DNA from: Candidatus Fibrimonas termitidis
GTDB lineage: Bacteria; Fibrobacterota; Fibrobacteria; Fibrobacterales; Fibrobacteraceae
Direction: 5' to 3'
Assembly (NCBI GenBank): GCA_001462245.1
Contig: LIUG01000179.1
Location: 1 to 36,212 of the forward strand
DNA: 36,212 bases
The notes under the pieces were generated by a model. That model was not told where the DNA came from, ran no database searches, and saw nothing but the letters and a program-made list of their open reading frames with translations. This document shows, one piece after another, positions 8,388-16,667 of this stretch (position 1 is the stretch's first letter; each line of letters starts with the position of its first letter). Position numbers and translations under genes: made by a program.

Positions 8388-9043
8388 AAGTAGAACATAT
8401 AACCACAGGGTACGGCAAAAAGCAGGTATTGACAGACGTGTCTTTTTCTGTGGATAAAGGCGACGTAGTTTTGCTCAGTGGCGGCAATGGCTCTGGCAAA
8501 AGCACTATATTGAAAACCATATACGGCTTATTAAAGCCGTGGGCAGATTTACAAGAAGGGAAAATTGTTTTTGAGGATAGAAATATAACCGCCTCTCATG
8601 TTTCAGAAATGATACGGCAGGGCATTGCATATATGCCGCAGAAAAAGAATGTGTTTGAAGATTTTACGGTGGAAGAAAATTTGTTTGTCTCGGCAGGAAT
8701 TTATCCGAAAACAGAAGCCAAAAAACGAGCATATAATGTGTTTGAAATATTGCCTAAGTTGAAAGCTATGCGGAAGCGGACACCCTTTCATCTTAGCGGC
8801 GGCGAGAAACAACTTTTGGCTTTCGGGAATATGCTAGTTCATTCGCCAAAATTGGTTTTGCTTGATGAGCCGTTTGCGGGTGTGGATGCTGAGAATTCGG
8901 AGGTTTTTTCTAGTTGTATTGCTGATTTAAAAAATAGGAATGTGACATTTATAATTGTTGAACATAAGAAGCAATTGTTGGAAAATGTTGTAAATAAAGA
9001 ACTCGAATTAGAGTTAGGAGAAATCAAAAATGAAAAGAAGTAA
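8381..9043 (+). CDS. Branched-chain amino-acid-type ABC transporter ATPase (LivF-like)
   Basis: Walker A GGNGSGKST, IAYMPQKKNVFEDFTVEENL, LSGGEKQLLAFG, Walker B LVLLDEP; overlaps the previous stop. Confidence 0.9.
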   Translation: MLKVEHITTGYGKKQVLTDVSFSVDKGDVVLLSGGNGSGKSTILKTIYGLLKPWADLQEGKIVFEDRNITASHVSEMIRQGIAYMPQKKNVFEDFTVEENLFVSAGIYPKTEAKKRAYNVFEILPKLKAMRKRTPFHLSGGEKQLLAFGNMLVHSPKLVLLDEPFAGVDAENSEVFSSCIADLKNRNVTFIIVEHKKQLLENVVNKELELELGEIKNEKK

Positions 9044-10079
9044 AATTCTTTTGGTGGCAATGGTAGCATTGTCGTTTGTATTTTGTTCATGCCAAGAGAA
9101 GCGGGACGAAATTAAAATTGGGGCAGTGCTTCCTTTGACAGGGAATTTAGCACAATTAGGCGAATCCGGCAAAACAGGCCTTTCGCTTGCTGAAGAATAC
9201 ATCAACAGCAAATATGACAATAAAAAGATTAAATTTCTTTTTGAAGACGGAAAAGCGAATCCAACAGCGTCAATAAATGCCATTAATAAATTGATAACTC
9301 TTGACAAAATTGATATTGTATTCTCAATAATCAGTGCGGTAGAGTTATCGATAGTCCCCATACAAGAGAAAGAACATTTTTTGATGTTCTCGCATTCCTC
9401 ACATCCGCAGTTAAGCGGCATAAATGATTTATTTTTCAGACAATCTCAAACGGTACAACAAGAATCCGATTTTATTTTATCAAATATTGACAGCGCTGCA
9501 ACTTTAACTATCTGTTATATGAATGATGATTACGGTGTTGCTTTTGAAAAAGAAATACAGAAAAAAGTACAACCAAATCGAATAAAATCTGTTATTTCGT
9601 TCTTGCCTTCAGAATCTAATTTTGCAACGATAGCAAAAAAGGCAATAGATGCTAAATCGGATAAAATAGTGATAAGCGCAGGAGGAAAAAATATTGCTGA
9701 CCTAGTTAAAAAATTGCGTGAACAAAATTATAGCGGTGAGATAATAACAACATTAGGATATATTGTTTCTGGTGCAAATAATTCTACAAAAGATATTCAA
9801 AATCTGACAATGGTAAATTTAAAAAAAGTAACTATGGAAAAAGAATTTGAAGAATATGTTAAGGCATATGAAAAAAAGACAGGGAAAAAAATCGGAACAG
9901 CAGAATTGATATTTTTTAACAGTGCTTGGATTGTTTATTCAAATAGTTTGAATGGCAATGCTCCTCAACAAATATCTACTGAAATTAAGAAACATACAAC
10001 TCAAAATATTTTGGGAAATACCGTAACAATAACCTCAACAAATGATATTTTGCCGGAATTAGAGGTTATAAAACAATGA
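9030..10079 (+). CDS. ABC transporter substrate-binding lipoprotein, LivJ/type I periplasmic-binding-protein family
   Basis: Lipoprotein signal (VALSFVFCSCQ), IKIGAVLPLTGNLAQLGESGKTGLSLAEEYIN typical of LivJ/AmiC-type SBPs. Confidence 0.9.
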   Translation: MKRSKILLVAMVALSFVFCSCQEKRDEIKIGAVLPLTGNLAQLGESGKTGLSLAEEYINSKYDNKKIKFLFEDGKANPTASINAINKLITLDKIDIVFSIISAVELSIVPIQEKEHFLMFSHSSHPQLSGINDLFFRQSQTVQQESDFILSNIDSAATLTICYMNDDYGVAFEKEIQKKVQPNRIKSVISFLPSESNFATIAKKAIDAKSDKIVISAGGKNIADLVKKLREQNYSGEIITTLGYIVSGANNSTKDIQNLTMVNLKKVTMEKEFEEYVKAYEKKTGKKIGTAELIFFNSAWIVYSNSLNGNAPQQISTEIKKHTTQNILGNTVTITSTNDILPELEVIKQ

Positions 10080-11122
10080 AAAAAGAAATACGAGACATTT
10101 TCATTTCTTTTGTCAAAGAGAATGATTTTCAAATAGTAGAACGAAGTAATTTGGTATCCAAATACTTCAAGGATGAGTTTAATTTGAGCGGTGGACATAG
10201 CCATCTTGTTCCAGCTATTTTAAATACGGAAAAGGTTAACAAAGATAAAATTGCGGTCGTTGACCTATGCGTTAGAAAAGTAGATTCTCAAATTTTGGGT
10301 ATCAGTAATCAGCATCTTCTGCTTTTTGAAATGGGTGTATGGGGCAGTTTTGGTTACATTGAGGACAAGAAACAAGAAGAATTCTGCCAATTATCGTTGC
10401 TGGTGGATTTTCTCAACAAATGTGGCATAAGCAAAGACACTTTGTATTTTACCATCTGTGCTGGTGGGCAATATTTGGATAAACTGTTATTACCCGATGA
10501 TGATTCTTACGAAATATTGTCTTCTTTGGGAATAAACTCAAATCATATATTTAAAACCTCAGGAAGAAGAAATTTTATGTTAAGCATAGGTGGACCTGCA
10601 GGTTACACTATTGAAATATTTGTAAAAAAAGGCAATCAATTCGTCGAAATCGCATCTTCAAATATATACCGATACATAAATAAACTTACATATTTAGAAG
10701 AAGCAGTAAACACGGGAATAGGTTGCGGAGTTGGTATTGAAAGAATTGAATTAATCACAAAAAATTATAATAGTGTATATGATTTGGATTTTTTCCAAAC
10801 AATAAAAGAAGAAATTAGAAAAGTATTGAATATTTCCAGTGATTCTGTAGATATTATTTCTGATAAAATATATCGAACTATTGAATTAGCAAAAACACTC
10901 ATATTTTTGATAAATGATGATCAAGAATTTGACAAATCGGCACAAGGAAAAATAATGAAAAGTTATTTGGCTAAAGTAAAATCCGAATTAAAATTTCTAT
11001 CTATTCCCGTAGATATGTTCATAAATGCATTAAAAAAAGAGATGATTAAAATTTATGAAGAATATCAAGTAAGAATTGATTCATTCGATATTCTGTCTGA
11101 TAAATTGGAGAAAAGAATATGA
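10076..11122 (+). CDS. Stand-alone alanyl-tRNA synthetase-like class II catalytic domain protein
   Basis: 348 aa; N-term IRDIFISFVKENDFQIVERSNLV; motif 2-like LCVRKVDSQILGISNQHLLLFEMGVWGSFG; RRNFMLSIGGPAGYTIEIFV resembling AlaRS DNFW.MGDTGPCGPCTEIF; motif 3 GCGVGIERI followed by NYNSVYDLDFFQTI (AlaRS: NSNYDIDLF). No editing or C-Ala domain. Confidence 0.8.
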   Translation: MKKEIRDIFISFVKENDFQIVERSNLVSKYFKDEFNLSGGHSHLVPAILNTEKVNKDKIAVVDLCVRKVDSQILGISNQHLLLFEMGVWGSFGYIEDKKQEEFCQLSLLVDFLNKCGISKDTLYFTICAGGQYLDKLLLPDDDSYEILSSLGINSNHIFKTSGRRNFMLSIGGPAGYTIEIFVKKGNQFVEIASSNIYRYINKLTYLEEAVNTGIGCGVGIERIELITKNYNSVYDLDFFQTIKEEIRKVLNISSDSVDIISDKIYRTIELAKTLIFLINDDQEFDKSAQGKIMKSYLAKVKSELKFLSIPVDMFINALKKEMIKIYEEYQVRIDSFDILSDKLEKRI

Positions 11123-12732
11123 GCAATGAAAATGATAAAGCTACTTTGGTATGGGAAAAATTTAAACTATCAATTAGTTTCCCTGTTTCCTTGCTATGGC
11201 ATTGCATAGTTTTTTTCGGTAATAGTGATGATAAAAAAGAAGAATGGTGGAAAGATAAAATTCACCGAGTTAGAAAGGAGTATGATAGAAATAATTTTGA
11301 AGTAATAGGATATTCTTTTTTTTCTGCATTATTTATATCTTTCATATTATGCATTATTATTGTTATAATATCAATGATATCACGTTATGGTTTAAGTCTA
11401 TCGTGTTGGAATTTAGATTGGGGTTGGAATATTAACTTATTTTTATCTATATTACTTGCTGTAGGAGCATTGTTCGTTTCAATTATAATAGCTCTGATAT
11501 TAAGAAAAAAAGAAGTGGAAAACGGAAAAGAATTTTTTGAGCAACTTTATTTGCATATCAATTATTTAGAACATATATCGAATGAAGAACAAGAACGTGA
11601 GCTATATATAATTTCCCCCAATATAAACATTGGTATAGGTGGAAAATTAAAAATGGGGAAATTTATAAAAGAGAACAAGAAAATAAAATTTAAATTTATA
11701 TGTAAGAGCATTGATATTAAATATTTAAGACTATATGGCACTGGTAAATATAGTAGTGTGACTGGTAAACACGATTTTTTTAATCAGATGAATGAATCTG
11801 ATTCAAAAATGTTAAAGTATCTATATGATCGTTATCAGTATGAAAATGCTGCGGTTCAAAAACTCGACGATGTTATTAATGAATTGATAGAAATCATGGA
11901 TTATCCTAATTTTGAATTTATTCCAAAGTATGATGAAATATTTAAGGAAAACATGGCAGGCGAAAAAAAAGTTGCAGGTTATTTATCAACGAAAGAATGT
12001 CTTTTAGGTAGATATATAGATAAAATAGAAGGAAAAGATGGTGATGTGAGTTTTAGAGGAGAATCGGTTACATCGTTTGAATTTATAGATATTGTTAAAA
12101 CATATATACTTGAAGTTGAGAAGAAAACGATAAAAAATGGAGAACAGTTTATGGAACATCTTAAAAACCATATACATGATTTAAACAATAACATACCACT
12201 AAAAAAAGGGAAAAAACATGAGCTATGTATAATTTCTCCTAATATAACTATTGGTTATGGAGTCAAAGAGAATTTACTAACGGTGATAGCAAATAATGCA
12301 AATATACAATTCACATTTATATGTAAAACCATTGGCGACAATTCTTTGGAACGCTATGATAATGCAAATGACAAGGAGGATTTTTTAAAAAATGTTGACA
12401 AAACAACAGATAGTATGTTAAGTTATATGTATGAGAGATATTATCCTAATAAGCGGCAGGGTACATTTGAAGAATCGATTGAAGTATTAAAACAAATCCT
12501 TGAAATTGAAAAAAAAGGTGGCAACGTTAAAATTATTCAAATATATGATGGAATATATATAGACGAAGATAGAAATACAAATGTTGGTGGTTACTTATCT
12601 GATAAAGAGTGTGTTTTAGGAATTTATAAAAATATTGACCCAGCAAATGGAAAAATATCTTATACAGGCGAAACAATTACATCACCCAAAGTTATAAATA
12701 TTATTAAGGCAAATATACTTAGAAATATTTGA
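11119..12732 (+). CDS. Two-TM protein with a tandemly duplicated ~200 aa domain of unknown function
   Basis: 537 aa; two N-terminal TM segments; repeated blocks ELYIISPNINIG...FKFICKSI...GYLSTKECLLGRY...GESVTS / ELCIISPNITIG...FTFICKTI...GYLSDKECVLGIY...GETITS. Confidence 0.85.
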   Translation: MSNENDKATLVWEKFKLSISFPVSLLWHCIVFFGNSDDKKEEWWKDKIHRVRKEYDRNNFEVIGYSFFSALFISFILCIIIVIISMISRYGLSLSCWNLDWGWNINLFLSILLAVGALFVSIIIALILRKKEVENGKEFFEQLYLHINYLEHISNEEQERELYIISPNINIGIGGKLKMGKFIKENKKIKFKFICKSIDIKYLRLYGTGKYSSVTGKHDFFNQMNESDSKMLKYLYDRYQYENAAVQKLDDVINELIEIMDYPNFEFIPKYDEIFKENMAGEKKVAGYLSTKECLLGRYIDKIEGKDGDVSFRGESVTSFEFIDIVKTYILEVEKKTIKNGEQFMEHLKNHIHDLNNNIPLKKGKKHELCIISPNITIGYGVKENLLTVIANNANIQFTFICKTIGDNSLERYDNANDKEDFLKNVDKTTDSMLSYMYERYYPNKRQGTFEESIEVLKQILEIEKKGGNVKIIQIYDGIYIDEDRNTNVGGYLSDKECVLGIYKNIDPANGKISYTGETITSPKVINIIKANILRNI

Positions 12733-12739
12733 ATTCAAG

Positions 12740-13612
12740 ATGCAGTTGCTAATTAACATATTGATTTCATTTGGTGTATGCAACTTGGTTGCATTATCTA
12801 TCGTCACAATATATTATCCAACCCGTTTCTTCCACATCGCCCACGCCGCCACCCTAACCCTCTCCGCCTACATCACCCACCTATTCTCCACACAACTAAA
12901 CATCCCAACACCAATCTCCATTCCCCTAGCCATAACCTGCGCCACAGCCACAGGAATGCTATCCGAAATAACCCTATACAAACCCCTGAGAAAACGCAAC
13001 GCCTCACCAATGATACTGATGATAGCCTCACTGGGCCTATACACAGTCCTGCAAAATATAATCTCCATGCTCTGGGGAGACGACACAAAAAGCATAAGAA
13101 CCGGACAAGTAAAAGTAGGAAACGAATTTCTAGGAGCATACATCACCGACATACAAATAACAACAATCGCTGTCTGCCTAACGTTATTCATAGCCTGCAT
13201 ACTCTTCATGAAATACAGCCGAATCGGGCGAAACATCCGTGCAGTAGCAAGCAATCCGGAACTAAGCAACATAGTCGGCATCCCCTCCAACAAAGTTATT
13301 TTGCAAGCATTCGGAATAGGCTCAGCATTAGCAGCAGTAGCGGGAATTTTAATCGCTTACGACACAGACATGAGACCGACAATGGGCTTCAACTGGCTAT
13401 TGTACGGCGTAGTAGCAATGATTATCGGCGGCGTAGGCAGCAATTGGGGACTGATAGGCGGAGCATTGCTGCTGGCAACAGCGCAACACCTAGCCGCTTA
13501 CTACATAGGCAGCCAATGGATGGATGCAGTAGCATATATAATCTTGATACTGTTTTTAATAGCCAAACCGCTAGGCTTCAGCGGCAAACGTCTAAAGAAG
13601 ATAGAGATTTGA
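12740..13612 (+). CDS. Branched-chain amino-acid-type ABC transporter permease (LivH-like)
   Basis: 290 aa multi-TM; KYSRIGRNIRAVASNPELSNIVGIPSNKV and AMIIGGVGSNWGLIGGALLL are LivH hallmarks. Confidence 0.92.
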   Translation: MQLLINILISFGVCNLVALSIVTIYYPTRFFHIAHAATLTLSAYITHLFSTQLNIPTPISIPLAITCATATGMLSEITLYKPLRKRNASPMILMIASLGLYTVLQNIISMLWGDDTKSIRTGQVKVGNEFLGAYITDIQITTIAVCLTLFIACILFMKYSRIGRNIRAVASNPELSNIVGIPSNKVILQAFGIGSALAAVAGILIAYDTDMRPTMGFNWLLYGVVAMIIGGVGSNWGLIGGALLLATAQHLAAYYIGSQWMDAVAYIILILFLIAKPLGFSGKRLKKIEI

Positions 13613-13613
13613 C

Positions 13614-14459
13614 ATGGAATACCTGCTGCACTTATTGATATTGATTGGCATATACGCAATGCTCTCGCAAAGCCTAAACCTATCCGCAGGCTTCGGCGGA
13701 ATGATTTCGCTAGCCCACGCAGGATTCTACGGCGTAGGTGCATACACCGCAGCACTGTTATCCGTAAACTGCCAGCTCCCTTTCCTACTAACATTACCCA
13801 CCGCCATGCTCCTGAGCGGACTATTGGCATTAATCGTCTCCGCCATAGCCCTGCGCACCATAGACGACTATTTCATCATCTGCACCTTAGGCATCCAAGT
13901 TGTAATTTTCTCGCTAATGAACAACTGGATGTCTCTCACAAGAGGCCCTCTAGGCATCCCCGGAATCCCAAGCATCCAACTCTTCGGCCTCGCAATAGAA
14001 AGCAAACCAGCCTTCCTGCTCCTAACCCTATTTTTCGCCACCCTAATATTCCTCTCCCTAAAAAAACTCACAGGCTCCTCTTTCGGACGTACTTTGCGGG
14101 CATTGAGCGAAGACGAGATTTTCACTCAATCGCTTGGCAAAAATGTCTATCTGACCAAAGTAATCGCCTTCACCGCCAGCGCAATGCTCGCCGCAGTTCC
14201 GGGCACGCTCTACGCCCACTACATCAGCTACATAGACCCAACGAGTTTCACAGTTGACGAATCTATTTTCATCCTCTCCATTGTAATAATCGGCGGAATG
14301 CGCAATCTATGGGGAAGCGTCATAGCCGCCGCTTTCCTTGTTTTGCTGCCCGAAGCCCTGCGGTTCGTGGGTATGCCCAACTCCATAGCTGCCAACATGC
14401 GCCAAATCATCTACGGCGGGATATTGATTTTTATGATGTTTAGGTGCGGTAAACGCTGA
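13614..14459 (+). CDS. Branched-chain amino-acid-type ABC transporter permease (LivM-like)
   Basis: 281 aa; LSAGFGGMISLAHAGFYGVGAYTAALL and IIGGMRNLWGSVIAAAFLVLLPEALRF. Confidence 0.92.
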   Translation: MEYLLHLLILIGIYAMLSQSLNLSAGFGGMISLAHAGFYGVGAYTAALLSVNCQLPFLLTLPTAMLLSGLLALIVSAIALRTIDDYFIICTLGIQVVIFSLMNNWMSLTRGPLGIPGIPSIQLFGLAIESKPAFLLLTLFFATLIFLSLKKLTGSSFGRTLRALSEDEIFTQSLGKNVYLTKVIAFTASAMLAAVPGTLYAHYISYIDPTSFTVDESIFILSIVIIGGMRNLWGSVIAAAFLVLLPEALRFVGMPNSIAANMRQIIYGGILIFMMFRCGKR

Positions 14460-14577
14460 TTAATTGGTTTAGGGAGTAGGAAGTGGGGAGTAGGGAGTAG
14501 AAAAACGCTTAAATTCATGTTTTTTCCACTCCCCACTCCCTACTAGCCACTCCCTAGACTAGTAAATCAGCGTTTAC
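14449..14577. repeat. 129-bp inverted-repeat element with heptamer-repeat arms
   Basis: Left end GTAAACGCTGATTA (14449-14462) and right end TAAATCAGCGTTTAC (14563-14577) are near-perfect inverted repeats; inner arms AGGGAGTAGGAAGTGGGGAGTAGGGAGTAG and CCACTCCCCACTCCCTACTAGCCACTCCCTA are also complementary. Confidence 0.85.
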
Positions 14578-14595
14578 TATAGTATTCCTGTGGGT

Positions 14596-15077
14596 TTATC
14601 TCAACGCCATAATTTGCTTCTTAGGAAGTTTGGTAATGCGAGCCACACGTGCAGGCTCAAGGCCATCTCGGAGCATAGACTTGGCGGTTCGCAAAACACC
14701 TTTTCCAACACCAATGCTAATGCCTCTTTTCTCGCCTATGCCAATACCTTCTACCACACCGGTCTTTTTTGCATAAGCAATGCTGGCTTCATAGTCATAT
14801 CTGTTCATCATAGCGGCCTCGTATTTTGCAAGCTCTACTTCCGTAAAATTAGAAACTTTAGCCACCTCAAATATCTCACGAAGCTCCTTCTCCTTGAAAC
14901 TTTTGGGAACACCTTTCAGCGCATCTTCACCTCTTTGATGGGGCGTTTGAGCTTCTCAGCGAGAAAGGCGTTCAAAAGGAACAAAAGCAGGTTCTTGCTT
15001 CGCTCGCTAGCGAATGCTTTTTTGAAAGTGGAATCCAAAGTGAGCGGAGCGAACTTTGGATGTTTGCTTTTAGGCAT
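14596..15077 (-). pseudogene. Decayed Rpn/PDDEXK-family (putative transposase/recombination-promoting nuclease) gene
   Basis: N-terminal fragment MPKSKHPKFAPLTLDSTFKKAFASERSKNLLLFLLNAFLAEKLKRPIKEV and, in another frame, C-terminal fragment LKGVPKSFKEKELREIFEVAKVSNFTEVELAKYEAAMMNRYDYEASIAYAKKTG; the central nuclease region is missing. Confidence 0.75.
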
Positions 15078-15176
15078 AATACCCCCTGTGGAAATAAAAT
15101 TCGATGTAATTAAAATCGCTCCCTTGGAAGGGAATATAGAAAATAACGGGATAACGACAATAACGGGGAGCATTGC

Positions 15177-15205
15177 TTGACAAAGCAAAAAAAAATTGCT
15201 ATATT
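15177..15205 (+). promoter_or_regulatory. Sigma70-type promoter upstream of cysM operon
   Basis: TTGACA (15177-15182), 17 bp spacer, TATATT (15200-15205). Confidence 0.75.
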
Positions 15206-15345
15206 TACCTTCCGTTATGCTTTTCGGCTATAAAACAGATTTTGAACATCTGTTCCCATCCATGTTCTATGGGAACTGGTTGTGTATATAGACAACTTTC
15301 TCGCCGTATAAAAAATGAAAAACAAACCTTTGGAGATTAAATTTT

Positions 15346-16239
15346 ATGAGCGTTTTGGATGCAGTGGGTAATACTCCCGTAATAGAGTTGAAAAACATAA
15401 TAGCAGGAATAGACGGTGTTTCCCTGTTCGTCAAGCTGGAATACCTCAATCCAAGCGGCTCCGTCAAGGATAGGGCCGCTAAAGCCATGATACGTCGCGG
15501 CATATACAACGGGAAACTCACCAAAGATAAAATAATCCTTGATTCCACCAGCGGCAACACCGGCATCGCATATGCCATGTTCGGCGCAGCGCTTGGCTAC
15601 AAGGTAAAGCTGTTTATGCCCTCTAATGCTAGCGCAGAGCGCAAAAAACTCATACGGGCCTATGGTGCGGAAATTATCGAAACCGACCCGCTGGAAGGCT
15701 CGGATGGGGCATACCGCAAGGCAATAGAGCTGGCAGAGCAAGAACCCGATACTTATTTTTTCCCCAACCAGTACGATAATTTCGAGAATTTGCGTGTGCA
15801 CTACGATACTACCGGTGTTGAATTGTACAAACAATGCAAACCTACGCATTTTGTGGCCGGAACCGGAACCTCCGGAACTTTTATGGGCGTTTCCAAAAGG
15901 CTCAAATCCTTTGACGAAACCATACAAATTGTGCTTATGCAACCCGACTCGCCCTTTCACGGGCTGGAAGGGATGAAGCATATGGAAACAACCATAAAGC
16001 CGAAAATATATGACGAGAGCATAGCCGATGCACGGATTTCGGTCAAAACCGAAGATGCCTATAAAACTACCCGCAAACTAGCATCCGAAGAGGGATTATT
16101 TGTCGGCATAAGCTCCGGTGCAAACGTATATGCTGCGCTGGAACTCGCAAAAACTTTGCCCGAAGGTTCTCGGGTGGCTACCATACTTTGCGATAGCGGT
16201 TTCCGCTATTTATCCGAACCTTTATGGAGGGACTTGTGA
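15346..16239 (+). CDS. cysM: PLP-dependent cysteine synthase (CysM/CysK family)
   Basis: VGNTPVIELKN, LNPSGSVKDRAAKAMI (PLP lysine), DSTSGNTGIAYAM, GTGTSGTFMGVSKRLK. Confidence 0.93.
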   Translation: MSVLDAVGNTPVIELKNIIAGIDGVSLFVKLEYLNPSGSVKDRAAKAMIRRGIYNGKLTKDKIILDSTSGNTGIAYAMFGAALGYKVKLFMPSNASAERKKLIRAYGAEIIETDPLEGSDGAYRKAIELAEQEPDTYFFPNQYDNFENLRVHYDTTGVELYKQCKPTHFVAGTGTSGTFMGVSKRLKSFDETIQIVLMQPDSPFHGLEGMKHMETTIKPKIYDESIADARISVKTEDAYKTTRKLASEEGLFVGISSGANVYAALELAKTLPEGSRVATILCDSGFRYLSEPLWRDL

Positions 16240-16667
16240 TGTTATATTTACTGCCCGAATGCGAATCGGTTATACGGGATGAGGGTCAAAAAGCCTATCC
16301 CAATGAGTGTTGCGGCGTTTTGATGGGTTTGATTGAATCGGAAACCAAAATAGTTAAGCAAACTCAGGCTATCCATAATGCTCAAAAGGATAGCGAGCAA
16401 TACCACCGCTTTCTTATAACCCCGGAAGATATGCTTGCTGCCGAGCAAAGCGCAAGAAAACTGGGGCTAGACGTAATAGGTTTTTACCACTCGCACCCCG
16501 ACTGTCCGGCGGCTCCGTCTGATTATGATAGGGATCATGCGCTTCCTTTTTATTCATACATTATTGTATCTGTGGAAAAAGGCGTGGCAAAAGAGCTAAC
16601 CAGTTGGGAACTGGCGATAGACAGAAGCGTTTTTTTACCTGAGAAAATTTCAAAGGAGGTTCAATAA
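16224..16667 (+). CDS. JAMM/Mov34 metallopeptidase (Mec-like)
   Basis: 147 aa; E...GFYHSHPDCPAAPSDYDRDHA matches the JAMM motif (E, HxH, D); lies between cysM and the CysO fusion. Confidence 0.9.
   Translation: MEGLVMLYLLPECESVIRDEGQKAYPNECCGVLMGLIESETKIVKQTQAIHNAQKDSEQYHRFLITPEDMLAAEQSARKLGLDVIGFYHSHPDCPAAPSDYDRDHALPFYSYIIVSVEKGVAKELTSWELAIDRSVFLPEKISKEVQ

Noticed and set aside
12778-13638. 286-aa + strand ORF (MQLGCIIYRHNILSNPFLPHRPRR...) overlapping all of livH in another frame
   Set aside because: His/Arg/Thr/Asn-rich composition expected from the C-rich, stop-poor livH sequence; the livH frame has clear family motifs.
14590-15180. 196-aa + strand ORF across the Rpn remnant
   Set aside because: Antisense to recognisable Rpn-family fragments; no independent support.
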